DNA of 64,000 bases from Charina bottae (GCA_023362775.1 JALMGJ010000005.1:89973421-90037420), one strand, 5' to 3'. Shown: positions 1-10,815, numbered from the stretch's first letter. Notes: generated from the letters alone by a model not told the origin. Numbers and translations are program-made.

Positions 1-115
1 AGCTTCCCAGTCTAACTTACAGCCCTGAGATTTCCTTGTAGTCTACCACCCCAAGATTTAAACAGGTACAGCTCTGCTTAGTTTCTTTCAATATTAGCCC
101 AGATCAGCTAACCTG
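1..115 (-). repeat. 5S-rRNA-derived SINE fragment
   Basis: Read on the minus strand, this piece has the degenerate order of a 5S rRNA gene head (diverged GATCTG and GAAGCTAAG blocks) followed by the pyrimidine-rich body start seen in other copies in this window, for example at 26.7 and 44.3 kb. It is cut by the window edge. It is a decayed SINE of the 5S-derived class, not a functional 5S gene. Confidence 0.5.
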
Positions 116-319
116 CTCATCAAGGCAGGGTCATCCACTGTGATGGTCACTGGCTTCAAAACACTGGGTGTGACTAGGTACAGTCCTTCCTTTTTAATAT
201 GCACTGCATGGAGGTAAAAAAGGACATGGGTTTGCTCACCTGGTGGTGCTCCCCATTTTGAAGCTGCAGCTGACCATTGCAGTGGATTTCCCTGAGTCCA
301 GGCAAAATCTTCTTTGACC

Positions 320-505
320 TTATTGATGTAATCCATGTAAACAGCATGGAAGAGATTTGTCAGTGCCATCTTCTGGGATGGAGTTTTTACTTCCTTTTCT
401 AGCCTATAGCCATGGCATTTTTGTTGGTCTCCCATCTAAGTACTAACATGGCCACCCTACTTAACGTTTGGAGAACAGCCAAGGTCAACTAGATGCTACC
501 ACCAC
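320..505 (-). repeat. 5S-rRNA-derived SINE
   Basis: The plus strand has the reverse complement of the 5S internal promoter region (TGGTCTCCCATCTAAGTACT near 433-452), then a degenerate 5S head to about 505. To the left is the SINE body, recognisable by the 'ATCCATGTAAACAGCATGGAAG' type motif near 330. Other copies share this layout. The 113-residue minus-strand frame at 94-435 partly overlaps it and is not treated as a gene. Confidence 0.6.
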
Positions 506-958
506 GATGGATGTTTGCACACATGACTATAATCAAAATTCATATTTGCTCCTGTGCCGCCACCACCAAAGATTTAATTTAGAGACTTGAGAGAGAGGGC
601 TGGTGCCTGAAAAAGATCAACTGTAGCAGTGACTCTCACTAATAACATTTGAACAATTAAATGTCTCCAGCATCTGATGTAAAGTCAGTACAAAGATGAG
701 ACAGAGGCAGTGTTTTTCCATCAAGAAATGCCAGCTAACAAAAGGACTGAATGGAAATACAAACTCTTGGAATGTGAATAAATTACTGCCTAAACTTTAA
801 TTTGTGGGCTTTAGAATCTTGCACATGCTTGTTCTGAAGTGATTGGCTGCCCGTCTTACCACAAGAGAAGAAAATACTGAAGTGATAATTTTCATTTATT
901 AAAGGGATGGTTATCTAATAGTGCCACCAGTATTTCAAAAAGGTACCTATTTTGAAAT
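506..958. other. No recognisable feature
   Basis: AT-rich single-copy-looking sequence. I see no long reading frame, RNA fold or repeat motif matching the rest of the window. Confidence 0.5.
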
Positions 959-978
959 TGTGTGTGTGTGTGTGTGTG

Positions 979-1009
<31 letters not shown>
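959..1009. repeat. (TG)n(CA)n palindromic microsatellite
   Basis: About ten TG units meet about fifteen CA units across a TATA centre, so the tract is self-complementary. A second tract of the same design lies near 49851-49894. Confidence 0.95.
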
Positions 1010-1658
1010 TGACAGAAGTGTCAGAACCATTATTCAGTGATCAATTAAAATATATTAACATGTTTGGATAATTACTCAAATGCATAATCTATATCTTCCT
1101 TTATCAAAATTATATCTATATATCTTCCCTTATCACAATTCTCTTTACTTTCTGAGACATAAATAGTTGGAGCAGGTTTCTCCTGAAGAGGGCAGATTGG
1201 CCATATCAATTGCCAGGGTTTCAGTGATTCAGAGACTTGACTGATATTTTCAGATAACAGACTCACTCCTCTATCCAAGCCTTGAGAATAGGGTGTTTAA
1301 AATGTAGAGATTAGTTTTCTGGATGTCTGTCCCCTCATTGCTGCTATGACGTGTTCCATCCAGTTGAATTACTGACTCAACTTATCCATCCAGTTGAATC
1401 AGTGACCAAATGACTAAACTGATTGTCTCAGGGAAGGGGACAAGAGGACACAGAAATACCTGGAGGCATATTGAATTCTATAGGCATCATCAGGATATCC
1501 AATACATAATGGGAAAGTATGGCATTCCAGTATCCCAGTAGTGGTTATCTGGAAGACCTCCATATCTGATTCCAAGATGGTCTTTGGCATCCTCTATAGA
1601 CCTCTTTTATTCAGAAAAGGCAGCATATGCAAACAGAAAACTCCATCCCTCATTTTCT
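1010..1658. other. No recognisable feature
   Basis: Contains a short imperfect duplication of a 'CATCCAGTTGAAT' word near 1357 and 1386, but no supported gene or element. The longest frame is under 80 codons. Confidence 0.5.
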
Positions 1659-1666
1659 CTCTAAAC

Positions 1667-1740
1667 CAGGGTTTCTCAATCTCAGGAACTTTAAGATGGG
1701 TGGACTTCAACTCTCAGAATTCTGAGATTGAGAAGCACTG
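1667..1740. mobile_element. 74-bp hAT-type MITE
   Basis: It starts CAGGGTTTCTCAATC and ends GATTGAGAAGCACTG, which are imperfect terminal inverted repeats. It is flanked by a perfect 8-bp duplication CTCTAAAC at 1659-1666 and 1741-1748. Eight-bp duplications and CA(G/A)-type ends are typical of the hAT superfamily. It has no coding capacity. Diverged relatives are visible near 3.07 and 34.95 kb. Confidence 0.9.
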
Positions 1741-1748
1741 CTCTAAAC

Positions 1749-2247
1749 AGTTTGGGTATTCCATGTAAAGTGAAAACCACATCACTTTTGGCAAATAGTC
1801 CCATTGTTAGCCATGAAGTGGTTCTAGAGGGGGGCAAGAATTTGAGCAATAAGAAGGTAGATAACTCAAGGTGAAAAGTGATTGAAGATTTAAGCCATTA
1901 TCCTATCATCAAAATGACATTACCTTTTTTTTGAAAGCAGCCACCATTTCATTCTCCCCCAACCACTGATAAATATTTTTGTGTCATCCCCCAAGTGTCC
2001 TCATTGTTGCTGTCCTTGTCATGCAGAAAGGCCTTCCTGAACCAACACACAGCAGGAGCCACTTAGACACCCCATGTTGCCAAATTAGAATTCCCAGCAA
2101 TCCTCATCATATTAATAACAGCAGCAGCAACAACAAAAGCATGTGTTACTCGGGTTTTTTTTTGTGTCCATATGCTACCTCTGCTTCTGAAGTTTCAGTG
2201 GTTAGAGGTTCTGGAGGAATTACTTGTGATTCCCAAACCAGTTACCC
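1749..2247. other. No recognisable feature
   Basis: Non-repetitive by eye. A short CAGCAG/CAACAA-rich patch occurs near 2120. Short frames here are not supported as genes. Confidence 0.5.
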
Positions 2248-2260
2248 TTTCTTTTTATAG

Positions 2261-2591
2261 TAAAGGTAAAGGTTTCCCCTGCATAGTTGTGTCCGACTCT
2301 AGGGGGCGGTGCTCATCTCCGTTTGTTAGCCAAAGAGCCAGCATTGTCCGAAGACGCTTCCGCGGTCATCTGGCGAGCATGACGCGCGTGGAACGCTGTT
2401 ACCTTCCCACCGAAGTGGTACCTATTCATCTACCTGCATTTGCATGCTTTCAAATTGCTAAGTTGGCAAGAGCTGGAGCAAGTGCAGGAGCTCACTCCAT
2501 CACACGGGGCTAGGGATTCGAACCTCCGAACTTGCGATCTTCCGATCAACAAGCCTGGCATCTTACCCGCTGAGCCAGCATGATCACAGCT
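2261..2591 (-). repeat. tRNA-derived SINE with BovB-like tail (type A, copy 1)
   Basis: On the minus strand the head carries a diverged tRNA-type A box and a B box (GGTTCGAATCC, here close to the right end). A conserved body follows (AGCAATTTGAAAGCATGCAA type), then the tail, which includes AGTCGGACAC followed by CCTTTACC units. The AGTCGGACACGACT word is also the 3' end of the BovB LINE at 43.9 kb, so BovB probably mobilised it. Flanking duplication TTTCTTTTTATAG is at 2248-2260 and 2592-2604. Confidence 0.88.
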
Positions 2592-2639
2592 TTTCTTTTT
2601 ATAGGAAGCTGAAATAAGTTGGTGAAATCGAATATTTTC

Positions 2640-2685
2640 CCCAAGAAGGAAGAGGAGGAAGAGGAGGAAGAGGAAGAAGACTCTT
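2640..2685. repeat. Purine (GGAAGA)n tract
   Basis: Short GGAAGA/GAGGAA run just right of the first type A SINE; a plain simple repeat. Confidence 0.7.
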
Positions 2686-3069
2686 GAGCAACATGGTCAA
2701 TTTGGGGGTGGGTGGGTGTTCTCTTTATAACATAATTTTTCAGACCCTCTTTTCCTTCTTTTTTTGAAATTATGATCATGATTTGGTTACATTATTTTAT
2801 TAATATGTACTTTTCTTCTGCTAATTAGTTCAGCACAATAAAGTTTAAAATATAATAAAAGTATTATTGCCCAAACTGGCTAAGGTTGCTGAGTGGTTGT
2901 ATTTCAGTAATATTTAGAAGGCCGGAGATCCCCCAAATTTGACAATTCTTGGAGAAGTAATTTCATGTTATAGACCTAAGTTCATCCTCAGCATTTCTCT
3001 TGATACCGATACATACGTATGCTAGATGAGGTTTCCACATCTGAGCAACTTCCAGAAGTCTGGATGTTA

Positions 3070-3155
3070 ATTCCTAGAAAACCCCAGCCAGTATGACCAT
3101 TGCTGAGAATTCTGGGAGTTGAAAGTTGCCCACGTTAAAAAAAAAACTCTGCTAT
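3070..3155. mobile_element. hAT MITE fragment
   Basis: Contains CCCCAGCCAGTATG and GAGAATTCTGGGAGTTGAA, the same internal words as the MITE at 34954-35081. The ends are lost and no target duplication is visible. Confidence 0.45.
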
Positions 3156-4525
3156 AAATCAAACTTTGGATTGCAAAGCTATTTCAAGAACCTCCTTATC
3201 TAGGAAATGCTCTGTTTTGTAGCTTACTCTGTTTGGTGCTTAAACAAACCCTTTCTCTTACTAATAACATCTTAATCCTTATCTGTGTGGGTTTATGTCA
3301 GCCTCAAACTGAGGTGCAGCTGGGTTTGAAGCTCCCTATTTCTTTAATTGATAGTCAACTCATGTGATGCAGGTGGAGTAAGGCAAGTTCACAGCCTTAA
3401 TTTGCAGAAGAGTTCATTTTGTTCTTGCAACCAATTCAGAACGTAAAGATGGCACACCTGGTCAATGTATAATTTAGCACAGGAGGTAAAGCCCAGTGAC
3501 ATGCCTGATGATGAATGGGGACATTGCAGGCAAGTAGAAAAGGGAACAAATGGTGGCAAAAGGCAACAGGACTGCCAGTGGCTTTGCTGCTTAAAAATAT
3601 CCCTTTTTTTTCACATATTTGTTCAGCTGGTTGGCTTGGAAGATAAGCTACTTTCAGATAAGCCACGATCAGAAACGTGCAGGAGCCATCTCTTACCAAT
3701 GAGGTAATGTACTTAATATCATCTTTACAGAATGAAATCCATAAGAAATAAAAGAGGGAGGACTGAAACTTTGGAATAAAAAGGATGCTTGCAGTCACAG
3801 ATGAAATCCTTAGAAAAGAGCTTGACTCCCTTGTATTTGGTTCCTTTGCTTGAGATTTTAACTTCATCCATGGAAGTTAGACAATTGGAGTCAAATCTTT
3901 TTCTTAAAGCCAACATACAATACTTAAGAGAAAGAGAGAGAGAGAGAGAGAGAGAATGTGCAGGCTGCTTCTTCGTTTTGTTGAAACTGCAAGAGAGGCA
4001 GATAAAAGGTCCTACTTTTACTCATTTTCCTCACGTTATCCAATTCTGAGATCCTAGGAATCCAAGGCGTTTGTGAAAAGGTAATTCTGGGAAGTCTTTA
4101 AGAAGGGCTCACTTCATCTGGAATGTGGAAAGTCTTTGTTTTAACAGAACTATTTAAGGAAATTAAGAACTGGGAGTACTGCTATAGGACAGAAGGAGGC
4201 TAGCTTACTGTCAGTAGACAGAAAATCTGAACATCAAGCATAGAGGAAGAAAATCCAGGGATCTGCTTCTACACTGGTAACACCTTTGTTATTTATCTTA
4301 GATCGCATTGTCCCTGAATGCAGAATGGAAAATGGAATCATGTAGAGTAGTCAGCTTGGTTCTATCACAGTAACTAGCATATTTTCCTAGTTTTTAAAAA
4401 TGGCTAGCTGTGAATTCATGGATCAAGAGCATAGTAATGGAAACAGTATATTGGGGTGACTCATTTTTAAGTGTCTGATGGAGATTGGATTCTGGGTATT
4501 TTTAAAAAAGGATCAGCTCCAGGAA
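3156..4525. other. No gene seen; one (GA)n tract
   Basis: About 1.4 kb without recognisable elements. A (GA)n run sits at 3932-3955. The longest minus-strand frame (143 codons, 3436-3867) has no domain, no repeated family members here and no splice or promoter context, so I do not call it. Confidence 0.5.
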
Positions 4526-4591
4526 TCGGTCTTGACTCAAATGACTCTGGGGTCCTTTGTGCTCTCTGAGCTTGGTGGTTTGCTTGTGGAT

Positions 4592-4622
4592 GTTTCATTA
4601 CCTAACTAGGTAACATCGTCAG
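4592..4622 (-). ncRNA. Hammerhead-ribozyme-like motif (PLE lineage 1)
   Basis: On the minus strand: CTGACGA (4616-4622, matches the CUGANGA core), one extra T, a 6-bp helix GTTACC/GGTAAT around loop TAGTTA, then GAAAC (4592-4596). Hammerhead motifs in terminal repeats of Penelope-like elements are established. The extra base between the core and helix II departs from the textbook fold, so activity is uncertain. Confidence 0.55.
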
Positions 4623-4942
4623 TGTGAGTGAGAGTGGGGTTTGCTCCCTGTTTATATATAGTCGCTTGCCCTGCCAGTGTTGGTGGGGGTGTGGTTTTCT
4701 CCTTGGTAGTTCCTTGATTAGGGTATTGTTTTCTGCTTGTTTGTCTGGTATTAATCCCTGCTTATCTGGGTGTTGGTTGCTGGAGGGGATGTGTTATGGT
4801 CTTTTTGTTTCCTTCTTAGCCTTTTGTTTTTTGAATGGTGTGTAACTATGATTTATTTCTATATGCCTGCTTATGGCTGACTTGTCTGAGTGCCAAGCTT
4901 CCAGGAATTCCCTAGCATTTTTGGATTTGGCTTGGTCTAGGA

Positions 4943-5441
4943 CAGTGGTCGGCAAACCGTGGCTCGCGAGGCAAACCGTGGCTCGCGAGGCAAACCGTGG
5001 CTCGCGAGCCACATGCGGCTCTTTCGCCCCTTGAGTGTGGCTCTTCCACATTGCAGGCGCAATGGCAGGCATGCTGGGCGTGGCGGCGAGCATGGTGGGC
5101 ATGGCAGCCGGTGTGGCAGCAGGCATGGCGGGCATGGCGGGGGCAGGTGCGGAGGCGGGCATGGCGGCCGTGGCAGCGGCAGGTGCAGTGGTGGACATGG
5201 CGGGGGCAGGCGCGGCAGCGGCCATGGTGTGCGTGGCGGCGGGCATGGCGGCAGCGGGCACTGCAGTGGGCGTGGCGGGCGTGGCGGCAGCAGGCCCTAA
5301 GTGTGCGTGATTGGCTCCTGCCCGCAAACCCCACCCCCTTCCATGCGATTGGCTCCCATCCTCAAACCCCGCCCCCTGGCCCTCGAGTGATGTTATAAAT
5401 GTCAAAATGGCCCCTGGCATAAAAAAGTTTCCCCACCCCTG
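4943..5441. mobile_element. hAT element (CAGTGGTCGGCAA ends) nested in PLE
   Basis: The ends are CAGTGGTCGGCAAACC and CCCCACCCCTG. They are flanked by a perfect 8-bp duplication GTCTAGGA (4935-4942 and 5442-5449). The left part repeats a ~19-bp GTGGCTCGCGAGGCAAACC word three times. The middle (about 5060-5290) is a GC-rich ATGGCGGGC-type minisatellite that opens long Ala/Gly/Met frames with no protein meaning. The right part has ATTGGCTCC plus GC-box modules. It is non-autonomous. A sister copy lies at 20488-20931. Confidence 0.93.
5060..5290. repeat. GC-rich degenerate minisatellite inside hAT
   Basis: Irregular 9-12 bp units of the form GGCATGGCGG / GGCGTGGCGG, very rich in CpG compared with the AT-rich flanks. 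It lies wholly inside the hAT element. Confidence 0.75.
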
Positions 5442-5890
5442 GTCTAGGATGCTCACAGATTCCCAGTTGAAAGTATGGTTGAGGCTGTCCATGTGTTGTG
5501 AAATTAAGGAGTTTTCATTGTGTCTTCTGACTGCTTGTTGGTGTTCGTGGATCCGCTCTGCTAGTCTTCTGCCTGTCTATCCTCCATAGTGGCTGTTATA
5601 GTCCTTAAACTGTACGTTGTAGATGACTCCTGTTTTTTCTTCCTCGGCTACTGGGTCTTTTGGTTTACTTACGATGTTTCGGAGGGCTTTTATTGGTTTG
5701 TGTGCTACAGTGATGCCATGTGGTTGTAATAGTCTGTTGGTTGTTTCTGATGTATGGCAGTGTTATCCTTTTCATAGCGTGTGTTGATTGTTCTGTAGTG
5801 AGTTGAGTGGTCAGGTACTTTTTGATAAAGTTGTGTGGCTATCCATTTTGTTGGAAGATGTTGATTCTCTTCTATTGGTATCAAAGAACT

Positions 5891-6985
5891 CTTTACCTTT
5901 TATTTTTCATTTTTACTACAAAGCTATTTTGAGTTTATGCCTGTTTTACAGTTCACAACTTTCTGCAAAGAATATTGTTACTAAATAACACTTCAGTCTT
6001 TCATGATACTTTGAATAAATGAGAAACAGCTTTAGTAATGTGGAATCTGAATTCTCTCCACCCCAGATCTTATTTGTTTGTAACCAAATGCACAGAATTT
6101 TAACAGTGATACTACACTTCAAAGGTTGACAAAAGTTTTATTATCTTTTCAATATCGCAAACTACATAGGTGTTAACTGTATAATCTAAGAAAGAAGGGG
6201 ATCTATACTGATTCATTTTGTGACAATCATCTCAGGTGGCAAAATAAGTTCCTCAGATCTATCAATTACCCCTCGAGACTGATGAGTAAAATTAGAGAAT
6301 TAATATCTTTGTAATAACATGTTTGGAAACATATCTGCACAGCATTTACAAAACAACTTGTTAAATTGCCTTGTGTTGGCCTAAATCATTAGGCCCTAAA
6401 TCGGGATGAAAAATGTAATGTCTGACACCATCAAAGATTAGCCAAGATTTATGTAAATTCCTGGGAGAGAAGCAAAGTATGTGTGTGTATTTAGAGAGAG
6501 ACAGATATCCCCCTTATGGCAGAGGTTAACTTTATTCTCATGTGATTCTTAAGTTGTTTGGGGAAAAAGTAACCTTTATTTGTTAAATGATTAATTTTCT
6601 TTGTGGTACTATTTGATAGTGCTATGAAATCTGGGCTGTAAAGATTCAGGTGGCCCTCTAGATGGCAGCAGAGGGCTAGAGTTTTCTATGTTGCTTTGCT
6701 GCCACCTAGTGGTTGTCCAGGTTCATTATAAATGTAGAGAACTGTTGGTTGATGTGGGGCAGGATAAATGCCATAAACCGAATAGCACTTTCTAGTTAGC
6801 ACATGAGCTAAGATCACTGTTTTGATAGGACTTGACACTTAGACTTGATAGCAACATCTCCATCTTTATATGTGTTGATATATTATGTGATATATGGAAA
6901 CATATGGATATCTTTATGTGATATATGGGGGAAAAGATTTTTGAAAATCTATGGTCTTGGAATATTCACTACATGAAAATGTGAG
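5891..6985. other. Source copy of a local duplication; otherwise nothing recognised
   Basis: About 1.1 kb of AT-rich sequence. Positions 6332-6411 reappear inside a 5S SINE at 7171-7262. Around 6650-6715 there are facing words (CTAGATGGCAGCAGAGG and TTGCTGCCACCTAGTGG) that look like an old imperfect inverted repeat. Confidence 0.5.
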
Positions 6986-6989
6986 TTCT

Positions 6990-7315
6990 CTTGAAGTCCA
7001 GCTCATCTTCTGATGACTTCGTAGACATATCCATGTAGTCTTCTTGGCAATTATGTAGACATGGTTTGTCTTCAGGGATTTCTTTTTTTACTTTCCAGTC
7101 TGGTCTAAAGATCTGGGATTCTTTGAGAGGGGTGTGTGTGTTCCATCCAAGTACTAATGGGGTCTGATTTTATCTGCACAGCATTTACAAAAGAACTTGT
7201 TAAATTGCCTTGTGTTGGCCTAAACCATTATAAAAATCATTAGGCCCTAAATCAGGATGAAAGCTTTTTGAGATCATCCAAACCCAGCTGGGTGTGACCA
7301 CCTACATAAACCATG
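6990..7315 (-). repeat. 5S-derived SINE interrupted by duplicated sequence
   Basis: Minus-strand 5S SINE: body motif GACTTCGTAGACATATCCAT near 7015, then TTTCCAGTCTGG, CCATCCAAGTACTAA (5S promoter region) and the 5S head to about 7315. Within the head, 7171-7262 is not SINE sequence but a near copy of 6332-6411. Confidence 0.7.
7171..7262 (+). repeat. Local direct duplication of 6332-6411
   Basis: Both copies begin TATCTGCACAGCATTTACAA and run through TTGCCTTGTGTTGGCC to CAGGATGAA or CGGGATGAA. The second copy carries about 11 extra bases (TTATAAAAATC-type) and a few substitutions. It sits inside a 5S SINE, so this copy is the insertion and 6332-6411 is the source. Confidence 0.88.
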
Positions 7316-8238
7316 AATACTGGACCTTTTAAAATGGAGGTGAATACATTTTAGGTTTTTTAACTATCCTAAAAACCACTGCTGAATTTGTTTTGAGAGC
7401 ATTATGTGTATTGTTTATGGATCTTGCATGTTTCCTTGCGTATAAATATTGTGGTTTTCACAGACTTTATAATTTTGTGTATGTATAAGAGAAAACTAAT
7501 TAGAACTGTAAAGATAAAGCTACATAAGTTTGCATATGCTTTATTGCCTCTTTGGCTTTCCTATTAAAATTTTAAGGTGCCCAAAGTAGGTAATTCCTAG
7601 CACTTACATCTACAGAATTCTGGTCATTTGTAACAGGATTTATGGGGCAAGGTTAAATATTTCTCTATAATTTATGAAGGATCAGTTAATCCAAGTTCAG
7701 TGTGTTCTCTGCATCTGGTTATTAATCTCCTTTCCCATTACGTCCATCTCTGTTTACTTTTGCAGAGGCACTTGATGTATTCTGAAGAGCAGCTTCCTAT
7801 ATCTTTTGTAAAATACACAACAGAAGTTCTGTGACCTTTTCCGAAGGCATTTGTAAAGCAGGGTCCTTACCCTTAAGAGCAGAGCAAATCGGCAAGGTCT
7901 ATGAAGTGCGGAAAATAAATGGTTCCATGTAATAGAAAGTATTGCTCGGAGCTGTTAATTTAGCTTTCGGCCGAGTTGCATAAAATGATTCTATGCTGCA
8001 ATAGATATGAAGCTGAAAATGAAAAAAAAAGAAGGAAGAAACGACCTTTCATGTGGCAAGCCTATATGTTTTAGGGATATAAAAAGAGAGCACATTTTGG
8101 CAGCTAGTCATAAGACTGATATAGGGCAGATGTATGACCAAGCTGTACAGTCCTTAAAGTGTTACAGAAGAGAGATGTCTGTGACAGCACTAATACTAAA
8201 TATTCTCAGCCATGTCTTTGCCTATTTTTATGCATGGT
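7316..8238. other. No recognisable feature
   Basis: AT-rich, single-copy-looking. The 77-codon frame starting near 8007 has no recognisable domain. Confidence 0.5.
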
Positions 8239-8250
8239 AAAGACCACAAA

Positions 8251-8483
8251 TAAGAGAGGCAGTGTAGTGGTTAAGGTAACAGGCCAGAAACTGGGAGACC
8301 GTGAGTTCTAGTCCTGCCTTAGGCACAAAGCCAGCTGGGTGATCTTGGGCCAGTCACTTTCTCTCAGCCCTAGGAAGGAGGCAATGGCAAACCACTTCTG
8401 AAAAATCTTGCCAAGAAAACTGCAGGGACTTGCCCAGGCAGTCTCCGAGAATCGGACATGATTGAACGGATTAAAAAAAAAAC
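8251..8483 (+). repeat. tRNA-derived SINE, Sauria-like (type B)
   Basis: Head GCAGTGTAGTGGTTAAGG (A box) and GAGTTCTAGTCC (diverged B box). The body is CAGCTGGGTGATCTTGGGCC, then GGCAATGGCAAACCACTTCTG. The tail GAGAATCGGACATGATTGAA resembles the BovB 3' end. Duplication AAAGACCACAAA is at 8239-8250 and 8484-8495. This is one of the best preserved type B copies here. Confidence 0.87.
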
Positions 8484-8495
8484 AAAGACCACAAA

Positions 8496-9543
8496 CTCTT
8501 AAAGGTTGGACATGAAAAAACTGTTCAAAGTAATCTTCTGAAGTGTGGCACTTTGATTTGCTTTGCCATAGGCCATTATAAACAAAGCAAAACGAACCCA
8601 TCCATTCCTAATCGATGATAATACCCTATTGCCAAAATAATATACATAAAACGTTTACAGGTCAGTGATTCAGAATGAAACGCATCTCTTTCAGAGTTCA
8701 TAGGTTGTAGGCCATCCTTTGTTCAGCACTGTTAACTGCTTCTACAAATTCAGCAGTGTGTTCTTGTAAGCAGTCTCTTCATTTCCATAACAATAAAGAT
8801 GTTCATAAATGTTCCACTCTCTTGGTAATATGTTACCTTAGATCATAATAAAGCTCACAGAATCATAGGATACCGATTACCATCTCTGCTTCCTTGGATC
8901 TACAAGGGCAGATGCACACATCTGTTTTTAGTTCAATATTTTAAAGTCTCTGTGAATATGCTGCTTGAGTCATACTTAAATGCGGATTAAGCAAGAAAAA
9001 GAAGTGAACTAATGTCTTACAAAGTTGTCAATCTCGGATAAAATACACTGCGGGCAAGCCATGCCAACTTCATCCCCCCATTTTTAGTGAGAAGAAAGAA
9101 GGTCCAGCTTAGGTTATTTCTGTATCACTACATCCTTTTCACAGTCCCTTAGAATTTGGGAGGAATTGTTTTCTATTGATCCTGAGTCACTGAGAACACC
9201 AGAAATCACCTAGGGCTCTCTCCACCTGATTAATTAGTGAGTACAAAAAATGTCATTCAATCTGTACCTCTGCTACCATTAGTCCCATGATAAAAAAAAA
9301 ATCCCCTCACCCCACTCCACACAAAAAAGCAAAAACATTGATATCACCCTCCCATCTGTGTTAATATATGTTGTGTGATTGTTAAGAAGGAGAGCTGCTA
9401 AATCCTTGAGCCACCATTCCTTTGTTGCATTGAAAAGACCCTGTGGAGGTGGAGCAAGCCAAGAGTGAGGCAGAGTTGTAATTGTGCAATCAAAAGCTCC
9501 ATGACTGCTGTAATTAGGAAACAAAGTGGTTGGGCCAGAAATA
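8496..9543. other. No recognisable feature
   Basis: No element words or supported reading frame seen over about 1 kb. Confidence 0.5.
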
Positions 9544-9622
9544 AATCATATTTATTTATTTATTTATTGGACTTTTATCACCACGCCATTTCCCCCAAAG
9601 GGGACTCTGGGCGGTTTAGCTA
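9544..9622 (-). repeat. L2-type LINE 3' end fragment
   Basis: On the minus strand the sequence reads CCGCCCAGAGTCCCCTTTGG then a rise into an (AATA)n tail (TTTATTTATTTATT on plus). The L2 at 54.6 kb ends the same way. Confidence 0.7.
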
Positions 9623-10740
9623 CCAAGCAGAGCTGATGTTACAAGATCAGACATGTCTGGAGCTGAAGTGGTGCAAAGCTCTTATGTAGAAAGGCCCTCA
9701 GATTTTTCCTGGTCTATGAAATGGGTGGTGAGAAATGGGCATGCATAGACATAGGTTGTATGGGGTGGCTTTGCTATGTGGGAGCCTCTGAATATGGATT
9801 CTTATCTTGGACCCACATTTTCTAAAGAGGAAGAATGATGTCCCTAATAATGAACAGGAAAGCTTACAGGCAGCAAGTGCTGTGAAGAGGAGAGAAGTGC
9901 TGATCTGAGAAGATTAAGAGCTAGGTTTAGGTTCGCTGCCTGAAGAAACTGGGCAAATCATATTGTCTCAATTGAGTGCATTTCCTTTTCCTGTCCTTCT
10001 CAAACCCAATTAAAGTCGACCCATTAGGACGCTTTCCCCTGCTGGGCCAAAGAAATAGCTCACATTTTTCAAAAAGAGCTTCTAAAGGACAAAAATAGCA
10101 ATTTGCCCATTCCCCCCATTTAAAGAGGTTTCAGAAATGGTGAGTTTGGTTGCAAAATTGTGCAGTGGGGAAAGACGTCAGGGAGGGAATCCTATATCTC
10201 TTTTAGAATTTTTATTTCATTTTAATTTATTTACTGAACTACAGGCCACTCTGGTCATGAGTGACTCTAGTATAGACTTCTGAGACTGTGAAAAACGTGT
10301 GATGTGAAAGTTTGGGGAAAAGCCTTTTGAACGAGGAGAACGAGTCATGGGGCCTGCTGTGGAAAACATGCTGTTTAGCTCCATTGAATATGAAGCAGTC
10401 CCCCTGTGAATAAATAATCAAGTTGGAGACCAGTCTCGCTCTGTGGCTTTCTGGCCATTTTAAAGCTGTTTCATTCCTTTTGGCTTATAACCTCCTGCAG
10501 GTTGTTGTTCAGGCTGCAGCAAGAGGCAGATTGTGTGCTACCAACCTAAAAATTTCTGAGCTAAACAGAGCATAAAAGTGAATCGTCTTCAGAATTAAAA
10601 GAGGACATGCCGTTTATACAGATTGATGGAGTGCCTCAAGGTGGCAACATGGCGCTAATAGAAATCAGGCCCACTGTTGCTCCTACGATTTGCAACAAGG
10701 CTCCCTAAATTAAGCCAGATAGTGAAAATGGCCAAAAACG
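9623..10740. other. No recognisable feature
   Basis: Single-copy-looking sequence; no coding or repeat call. Confidence 0.5.
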
Positions 10741-10815
10741 TTGAAATCTTGGGGATTTTTACATTCCGGCATTGTTGCCAAGAAAACTACATGGATGTGT
10801 CTATGAAATCACCAA
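10741..10815 (+). repeat. 5S-derived SINE body fragment
   Basis: Contains TTGTTGCCAAGAAAACTACA followed by TGGATGTGTCTATGAAATCA, the body motif of the 5S SINEs. The 5S head is absent. Confidence 0.5.

Larger units (their letters stand above)
4530..5890 (-). mobile_element. Penelope-like element, 3' part, split by a hAT insertion
   Basis: Reading right to left on the minus strand, the frame first shows decayed RT C-terminal text (LPYIR, then KPIKALRNIVSKPKDP near 5660-5720). It then gives a GIY-YIG-type endonuclease segment (GRRLAERIHEHQQAVRR, with one stop just before it) and the C-terminal signature NAREFLEAWHS near 4880-4915. Those words are characteristic of Penelope-like retroelements. 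A hammerhead-like motif follows at 4592-4622 and then the 3' end. The hAT element at 4943-5441 interrupts the endonuclease coding part. Element boundaries are approximate and the 5' portion is missing. Confidence 0.85.

Noticed and set aside
94..435. 113-codon minus-strand frame
   Set aside because: Partly overlaps a 5S-derived SINE, has no domain and no exon context.
2172..2513. Recurring peptide ending in RLARAGASAGAHS (also at 15.2, 17.0, 31.4, 34.7, 38.2 and 59.1 kb)
   Set aside because: It is the translated body of type A SINEs, not a protein family.
3436..3867. 143-codon minus frame
   Set aside because: No recognisable domain or repeat relationship; an opposite-strand frame overlaps it. 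Length alone is weak in 64 kb.
4912..5398. Long Ala/Gly/Met-rich and His/Arg-rich frames on both strands
   Set aside because: All lie in the GC-rich minisatellite inside a hAT element; low-complexity sequence leaves several frames open at once.
9279..9689. Opposite-strand frames of 74-81 codons
   Set aside because: One runs into an L2 tail; neither has a motif.
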